Assembly: GCA_940671915.1 (NCBI GenBank)
Contig: CALNVZ010003426.1
Coordinates: 11,125,694-11,189,693 of the forward strand
Source: Paracentrotus lividus
Taxonomy: Eukaryota > Echinodermata > Echinoidea > Camarodonta > Echinidae
Reading direction: 5' to 3'
DNA: 64,000 nucleotides
Part shown: positions 57,347 through 64,000 of the stretch, one piece after another
Layout of the letters: the number at the start of each line of letters is the position of its first letter
How positions within the stretch are numbered: position 1 is the stretch's first letter
The notes under the pieces: model-generated
Databases searched by the model: none
Seen by the model: the letters and a program-made list of their open reading frames with translations, nothing else
Told to the model about the DNA's origin: nothing
Made by a program: the position numbers and the translations under genes

Positions 57347-60300
57347 ATGGGTTGCTGCTGTTCAGCCGACGAGGAGCCCACGCTGGGAGACCATTCTCAC
57401 TTACCCGATGACGTCATACCCTATAAAGGCCCAGTCTTGCAGTATGCCTTTGTTGATATGAAAGTGATCGGTACAACGTATATGGGTAAAAATATCTAAA
57501 TATATTCATTACTTATACTCATCTCTGCTTCCATTAATCTACAATTTTCCATCTTTCTCTCTTTCTCGGTCTCTTTTTATATTACTTGGGGCATGTTGAG
57601 ATTCAGTCTGTATAATGACGATTCTTTGCATTCCATGAATATGTGTGTATAAAGTTAAAGATATGTTGTCATTGGTCTTTTATACAGGTCATAGACTGAA
57701 CATAGGTAATACCCTCATTTAAAAACTTATGATCTTGCCGCTTTATCATGTTTATATTACGATGATTAAATAGACGACTCTAATCCCTGACTATAACCAC
57801 CACTGTCTCCCCCGTTATATAATTTGGCATTTTTGGTTCAGTTGTAACGCAGAAGGTATTATAGCATGATAGGTAATATTTTATACATGTCATAGACTGA
57901 ACATAGGTAATACCCTCATTAAAAAACTTATGATCCTGCCGCTTTATTTTACAATGATTAAATAGAAGACTCTAAGCCCTGACTTAGCCATCACTATAAC
58001 CATCTCTATCTCCCCAGTTATATAATTTGGCATTTTTGGTTCAGTTGTAACGCAGAAGGTACCTATAGGCATGATAGGTAATATGAATACCCGGTAATAC
58101 AAACTTACTCTCACTCTCAAATCATATCAAGTCAAACTTCAAAGCAATAGGTAGAAGAAGAGGTAAAACCAAATAAGCTGATCAACCCAAAATTATAACG
58201 GTCCATGCTATCTAATAAAACACTACAGAATGAATGCATCAACTGATCAGCATTTTTACGAACTTGTTATACATAACCTATAGTAGACAATGGTAGTAGA
58301 GGATCCATGTTTTTTTTTAAAAGAGGCGCGTCCGGAAAAATTAAGGACAGCTGAAAAAATTTCTATTTTTAAAACGCACGCACGGATTCACCGCTGAATG
58401 CAGCATTCAAGGTGTAATACAAGTGGCCAATGGTCTGTCTGTTTCTGCCCAAGTATAGGACGCAACTTGAAGACTGACTTGGTGCCCCATTATGACTCTT
58501 TCCGGGAGCCTTACTCTAAGGGTTTCCGCGTGGTCAGCCTTAAGACTGTGCCTGGCGCCTCTGAGAAGCTGAAAGTCCAGTATGGCATGGAAAGGCGGTA
58601 CTATATTCCTTTTGAGGCATCCTTTGTTCGCCCGATAGGCGGGTATGCTTACTTATTTATTCTTTATATTTTGGGAGGGGTACATTTATAATTATATAAG
58701 ATATCCTGGCCTTCACAATTTGTGTTTTTTGTTTGTTTCTTTTTGTTTGTTTGTTTTTTACTAAATCTACCTTGGACAAGCGTAAAAAAAGAAAGAATCC
58801 AAAGAGGTTAAACGTAGCTCTCTACTTGTCCTTTTATGGATGAGTCTTAATTCATCAGGCCTACAGAAACAATAACTAAAGGTATAATCCAGATAATAAT
58901 CATTAACAATGTTTTAAATATATACAGAGGCTTCAAAATTTGAATCGTATCTGAATGATAGGAGAGGAATCGGTTGCAGAGTCGGTATGGTCAATAATGT
59001 CCGTTATTGACCAATAATTGACTCATAATTTGATATTCCCAATCATTTTCCTTTTTATTCTCTCAGGTAAGTTCCCCAATATTGAACACACTATAAATTA
59101 ATATTTTTAATTATTCGTACCGCTCCATCTGCCTACCCAGTCCAGAAACTCCAATTGGTCGTGTGAAGATTGTTCAGACTGCCGTGGAGTTTAATGAATC
59201 CGTGACGACAACCGAAGATAATGTCCAGGCTGCCAGTGAGGTCGCACACCTCAGGGAATTTGACGCACAGGTAACAGTAATTCAATACATCATCTACATG
59301 ATATATACAGTGCGTTCCAGAAAAAACGAAATCGAGATTGTTTGATGTTTTATCACAACTTTATCTGAGTTAAAATCATAAATGAACCATCAATTAAAAG
59401 CTTAGGGTCTCTTCTTTCATTTGACAAAATCTATATGACCCATATGCCACGCATTAGTGCGTAAGATCAATATGAAGAGAGAAAACCAAAAAGTCGCTTG
59501 GCGGACGGTCTCTGCAATTTTTTTTAAAATCTACATATTTAAAAAGGCTCTTTTAAATGACACCACCACCAACAAAATTGCTACAGAAATAAGAAAAGTT
59601 ATATTCATTTGAAATAGTGCCTGCATTTCGATAATTTCATTCAAGACAGTCATTTTCAGCTAGCTTGATTCTTTCCATTGGCAATCATCCATGCATGATT
59701 TCTCTGCCTAGTGCATGGACGGGCAACAGTCAAACAACTTTTTTTAATGAAATTATTGAAATGCAAGCACAATTTCAAATTACCATAACTTTCACATTTC
59801 TAACACATTTTTAATTGGTTGTGGTGTCATGAAAGGGCAGGAAATGATTTTTTAAATATGTAGATTTTAAAGAGAATTTCAAATACCGCCCGCCAAACGA
59901 CTTTTTGGTTTCCTATTTTCAAAATGTTCTTACTCATGCGTGACATATGAGTCATATAGATTTTATTAAATGAAAGAAGATACTCTTAGCTTTAAATTGA
60001 TGGGTCATTTATTAAATTCAATTAAGATTACGTTCTGATAAAATATCGACCAATCTCGGTTCCGTTTTTTTCTGGGACGCACTGTATATGTATATGTTTT
60101 ACGTCTCCTATGTTCAAGATCAGGGGGGCATTTCATCAAAGGACTTGTCGGACATTTTATCCGACAAATCTGCTCTCAGCCAATCAGATGCAAGCATTTC
60201 AGTAGCTTGTAACAGTTTGTCGGATAAAATGTCCGACAAATCCTTTGATGAAATGCCCCCCAGAATCTTCCTAATCATGAATGTTAGAATGGTACAAGGT

Positions 60301-62843
60301 TTCGAAACTCAAATAATTTTTTTTTTTTTTAAACGAGATTTTCCTTGATTTTTGTTGTTAAGTTTTCATGTTTGCACCCTTAAAGACATTTTCCAATCAG
60401 CTTTCATGTTAGCATTCCCTAATCAAATTGACGTTTAATTGATTGGCCTCTATATCATTTGCCCTCATAAATTTTATACCATAAATTTATTTGGTAAAAG
60501 ACTAGCTAATTAAACATTAAAAATAACCGATTCGGTAAACATACAATTTGCATTTCCCCATTTATATTATATGAAATTATCTACTTGTCATATTCTATTT
60601 ATATTCATTGGTGTAATCTGCTTGTAACCCCCTCCCCCCCAAAAAAAGTACTTACCAGGCATCTTTGATCCTTCTTGAACCAATCTGGGCCTTTTAAATA
60701 ATATTCCAGGGTGATTTCTTTGCCAAAATCACCGATATAGACCGCCTAATAATATATTCACATGTTAGAATTCTTCGACAATTTTTTTTAAACCGATGAC
60801 GGATAACGATCGTTGAGGAAAAAGTCATCAAAGAATTATAACGTGCAAAAACATCAGTAAATGGTCCAAATCGTTGCTAAATCGGATACGAAATTATCCT
60901 GAGGTACCATTTAAAAAGGCCCGGATAGGTTAAGCAAGTATTGGAGATACCTTGTAGGCCTAAGTACTTTGTTTAGTAAAATTAAGTGTTTGATCCCAGA
61001 GGTAGTTAAACATATAAACTTGACCATGAACACAAATTATATTGCATTTTAACCAAATGTTCCAATATGCTACCCACCTTTTCTTCTTTCAGATTGAGGA
61101 AAACGGTCGAGAAGGTTTCCAGCTTGTCTCATTCGAACCGAACGGTTACACCAAGAAAAATACAAACGTTAAAGAAACAGGTCTGCCTACAGTACTTTGT
61201 TTTATATCCTCGCCGATGTGAAGGCCTATAGTTGTTTAATTACAAAATAATACTACCAGGCTTATTTTCAATTTTTCACTTCAATTTTTTTTCATTCATA
61301 TCTGTTTAGCTCTTATTAGGTTTTCCTTTCAATCAATAATGCTTGCTGTTTCCTTGCATATTATTAGATTCATTTATGACAGCAATAAGCATTAACATTT
61401 TGTTGTTGTTATTTTTTAGACTTTTACGGCGCTATCATATCAGGTACATAATATGGATATTTACGCCGTTTCAAATAATGTGGATTGCACATTATGAAAA
61501 AAATATATATTTCATTCCACAACTTTATTTTAATATTCCTTTGTACATTGTACAGTCCTAAACTCCTCAACCCGTTTTGTTTCCTAACCTAGCGTAATGT
61601 TGAGCAGCATTATTATAGTCTTGCAATATATGCTCACTCGAATAGCTACACAACACATTCATACCGCAATGATTGTATTACCAAGTAGGAAAACACGCTC
61701 TTTCTTAGGCCTAGGCCTACTTGTAACTGCCAAACCAGCCAGTAAATTATTTTTTATATTACAGTTCTTCGAATGGACCTGATATTTCATCGGCCGTTTC
61801 AATCTACTTCCGGGTCATTCGTGTATCAGTCGGTAATTATTCCTGTGTCTTATTCGGCCATCGGAGCAATGCCGGTGTCGCGGCGCCCGACCTACCGATT
61901 GGCTACCGATGTGACTCCGCGTCTGGTCGAGATACTACAGCAGGGATGGAAAATAGTGGACGCCAACTACCTGAGCTCACACCTTCAAGGACGTAAGTCA
62001 TCTGACTATGGGCGTCTATATACAGGGGCGGCGGAACGTTTTTATAAAAGTGGAGGGGCTGAACAGGCTAATAATCGCAAATCTATGAAAATTTTTGTTT
62101 TGTTTTGTTTTTTTAATTCATGTTTGCTGAAAACGTGGGGGTTGCATACAACCACGTCCCAGCAAACACCGAACGTTTTTAGAACGTTTTAAAAACGTTT
62201 TATTCAGGTAATGTAGGTCTTCGTCTGAAATGAACGTTTACAAAACGTCCATATAACGTCCAAAAACAATGGTAAAAAAAAAAGTTTTTAAAACGTTCTT
62301 TGGATGTTGCAAATGAGAAGGTAATTTGCATATAATACGTGAGACATATGGAAATAAACGTTTTTATCAAAGTTATTTCTATTTAACAGTAATAAATTCA
62401 TGCTTTGGTGTTTCATTTTATTATAATATTGTTCTGAAACACACATAAATATAAAAAACACTTATTCAGTATTGGAATGTATTAACATTACAAATAAAGT
62501 AACTAACCATTACAAACGATACTTTCAATAAACATATAGTGTTAAATCCAAATGATTCCCACTAAAGTCTGCTTATAAGCATGATTTAGAATGGAGACAC
62601 TTCACCATCCCACAATTGGCCAAGAGTTTGAGGTTCAAATAATATGCCAATCATTACATATCTATATTTATTATATTTTTTTACATAAATTTTTAATAGG
62701 TTCCCAAAACGTTCCTACAACGTTTATTAAACTTTTTTAAAAACGTTTTAAGAACGTTCCAAACGTTTTTAAAGGTTTTATGCACGTTCTAAAAACGTCC
62801 ACAATATATTTAGAACGTTTTCAAAAGGTTTTTGGCCGTCTCG

Positions 62844-62877
<34 letters not shown>

Positions 62878-63632
62878 GGGGGGGGGTTCTTTTAACGTTT
62901 TTTAAAAAAAAAAAAAAAATCGTTTTTTAAAAATACGGATCCATAAACATTTTACGCAAGCGTCAAAAAAAAAAACATCTTGGAACATTTTTAGAACGTT
63001 CAGAAAACGTCCATTTGTTAGTTGGGTTAGCCCCGGGGCTCCGCGGCCCCTGTCGTAAATGTAAATTAATGTCTGACTACTCGGACTTGAGTGTAATTAT
63101 TTCTTGTAAATAATTTATTTGGAATGGAAGGGGACAACGAAGGGGCCAGGTGATTCGCAGGATATAATCCCCTTTATAATCGTATAATTTAGAAAAACAA
63201 TTTTTTTTTAATGGGAAAGTTAGCTGTTATTTCCATTCAAGTACAGATTGAACCTATTTGAAATCTAAAAAAAAAGTCGAAACAGAGGGGCAACAATTTT
63301 GTTTTTGCGTCTTTTTTGTCATATTGTTTCTATTTTCTACTTTCCAATCGGTATAACTATATTTGCCAAAAATTGTAATATGTGATTTCTGTCCAAAATT
63401 TCGGCCAACTGATCAGATCAGTCCTTTTTTGTCACATTACTTCCAATTTTTTGTTTTCCAATTGGTAAGGCTATCATTGCCAAAAAATGTTTTATTTGAT
63501 TTTGCTCCAGAATTCCGGCCTACTGATCTGACCTTGACGTTTAACACTATGTGGGTTTTTGAGAAGCCATCTTCATCAGTCGCTCTGCCGTCCTGGGAGT
63601 GCACGGTCCTCACCTACAAACACGTTGTGAAG
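57347..63632 (+). CDS. Raftlin-like membrane-anchored protein, N-terminal part (6 exons)
   Basis: Raftlins are acylated proteins of the inner plasma membrane that organise lipid rafts and help receptor uptake and signalling. Exons are 57347-57485, 58459-58642, 59141-59270, 61093-61180, 61765-61992 and 63511-63632. All have AG/GT borders and consistent phases (1,2,0,1,1,0), giving 297 residues before the window ends. The N terminus MGCCCS carries Gly2 for myristoylation and Cys3-5 for palmitoylation, as raftlin's MGCG does. Residues 225-250 (TYRLATDVTPRLVEILQQGW onward) resemble raftlin's RLASLRDLPAQLLELYQQGF. Residues 158-169 (EGFQLVSFEPNG) plus the following FHRPF resemble its YGWQLTCVLPTP and FLQRP region. 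Order and spacing differ from vertebrate raftlin, so it may be a divergent or rearranged family member. The start is the first Met after a likely acceptor at 57332. The gene structure is secure; the family call is moderate. Confidence 0.75.
57675..58090. repeat. About 200-bp tandem duplication in intron 1
   Basis: Two copies (about 57680-57875 and 57885-58085) share CATAGACTGAACATAGGTAA, ACTTATGATC(T/C)TGCCGCTTTA and TTGGCATTTTTGGTTCAGTT. Small indels separate them. Within an intron of the raftlin-like gene. Confidence 0.85.
59308..60084. mobile_element. Tc1/mariner-type foldback element in intron 3
   Basis: 777 bp between TA dinucleotides. The ends CAGTGCGTTCCAGAAAAAA and the near complement TTTTTTTCTGGGACGCACTG are followed by arms that mirror each other almost to the centre (AACCAAAAAGTCG against CGACTTTTTGGTT; TAGATTTTATTAAATGAAAG against its diverged partner). 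No transposase frame. It lies in the 1.8-kb intron 3 of the raftlin-like gene. Confidence 0.85.
60121..60263. mobile_element. Palindromic 0.14-kb MITE, copy 2
   Basis: Highly similar to 7012-7144: starts CAGGGGGGCATTTCATCAAA, ends with the complement, and keeps the TTTTATCCGACAA hairpin arms. Only 36 bp separate it from the element at 59308-60084. The few differences from copy 1 suggest both inserted recently. Confidence 0.87.
62023..63052. mobile_element. CAGGGGC-type element containing a nested insertion
   Basis: The left end CAGGGGCGGCGGAACG and right end CTCCGCGGCCCCTG belong to the family at 12455. The outer element's GGGGCTGAACAGGCTAATAATC block also occurs in the 52836 foldback (near 53620 and 55375). 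It is interrupted by the AACGTT-rich element at 62158-63026. In intron 5 of the raftlin-like gene. Confidence 0.72.
62158..63026. mobile_element. AACGTT-rich nested element
   Basis: Begins CCCAGCAAACACCGAACGTT and ends ACGTCCATTTGTTAGTTGGG, imperfect inverted ends. Both terminal thirds are dense in AACGTTTT and its relatives, while the middle (62330-62690) is plain AT-rich. Low-complexity T, G and A runs lie at 62848-62920. Non-coding; a dispersed type seen in many invertebrates. Confidence 0.7.
63309..63535. repeat. Tandem duplication covering a splice acceptor and exon start
   Basis: Two copies of about 112 bp: 63309-63420 and 63421-63535. The second contains the real acceptor and start of exon 6 (GCTCCAG then AATTCCGGCC). 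The first has the matching GTCCAAAATTTCGGCC, where the AG is lost. So the exon's 5' edge was duplicated and the outer copy has decayed. Confidence 0.75.
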
Positions 63633-64000
63633 GTTCGTAATGTTCTTTGAATAATGGCAGATCGTAATTTTTGTTTCTTCAAATCAAAGCAATGATGTCG
63701 ATTATGATAATGATTATAGTATCTGGTAGAGAGCATTTCTAGATGTTTGCAAATAGCATATTAATACTTCACCAACTATCACCAAGTGTCTTAGTTCATG
63801 TAGTTGTTTGTCTTTAAATTTCAGATAAAAACAAACATAAAATCGTTTCAAATATGATATAATAATAGTGACAAATTTGATACGGATGGTTTACTCTGGC
63901 ACCGAGCTATATATCTCTTTTCTTCTTAGAGATCTATATCAACATGAATAAAACATACCAATTAAATGCGTTCAACACCATATATTTTACTCTTTTTTTT
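63633..64000. other. Intron after exon 6 of the raftlin-like gene
   Basis: Starts with the donor GTTCGT. AT-rich to the window end; no further exon recognised. Confidence 0.5.

Noticed and set aside
59141-59145. Alternative acceptor five bases downstream for raftlin-like exon 3
   Set aside because: TCCAG at 59141-59145 also ends in AG, but using it breaks the phase with exon 2.

Overview
This window looks like nuclear genomic DNA of an echinoderm, most likely a sea urchin. It is AT-rich, its genes are spread over many introns, and it is crowded with small inverted-repeat elements, tRNA-derived SINE pieces and decayed LINEs. The lineage call rests on a single-exon, trace-amine-like class A receptor of the kind expanded in sea urchins, on long foldback elements like those first described in that group, and on general sequence flavour. 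It is an inference; no species can be named.

Four host genes can be supported. (1) At 2.6-8.9 kb on +, the last four exons of a UDP-glucuronosyltransferase (UGT): UDP-sugar binding half, membrane anchor and ER-retrieval tail. Its 5' half lies before the window. (2) At 16.6-17.6 kb on -, an intact intronless class A GPCR of 317 residues. (3) At 45.5-49.3 kb on -, a complete small Ly6/uPAR-domain gene with TATA box, non-coding first exon, signal-peptide exon and two domain exons, encoding 123 residues with ten cysteines. (4) At 57.3-63.6 kb on +, the first six coding exons (297 residues) of a raftlin-like protein that is dually acylated at its N terminus. It runs off the right edge. All splice phases in genes 1, 3 and 4 agree. 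The four genes have unrelated jobs (detoxifying conjugation, signal reception, secreted three-finger protein, membrane-raft scaffold), so nothing suggests an operon or gene cluster.

Most of the rest is transposon-derived. A decayed jockey-superfamily LINE fragment lies at 86-1390 and a nearly full-length one at 35.5-39.6 kb, both on -. Two large foldback elements lie at 22.4-25.6 and 52.8-56.7 kb. About twenty smaller terminal-inverted-repeat elements are present: piggyBac-like with a TTAA duplication, Tc1/mariner-like with TA, and several unnamed families present two or three times. There are also SINE copies, minisatellites and long (TA)n, (CA)n and poly(A) runs. The UGT introns, the Ly6 introns and the raftlin-like introns each hold several of these elements.

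I found no CRISPR array, no operon-like system and no clearly new biochemical system. The most unusual items are: a 170-bp minisatellite whose every unit carries a candidate 3' splice site and whose last unit abuts the first coding exon of the raftlin-like gene; a second duplicated splice acceptor in the same gene; a two-copy transposon family with a tRNA-like module inside its terminal repeats; and a foldback element dense in AGGTCA-type half-sites.
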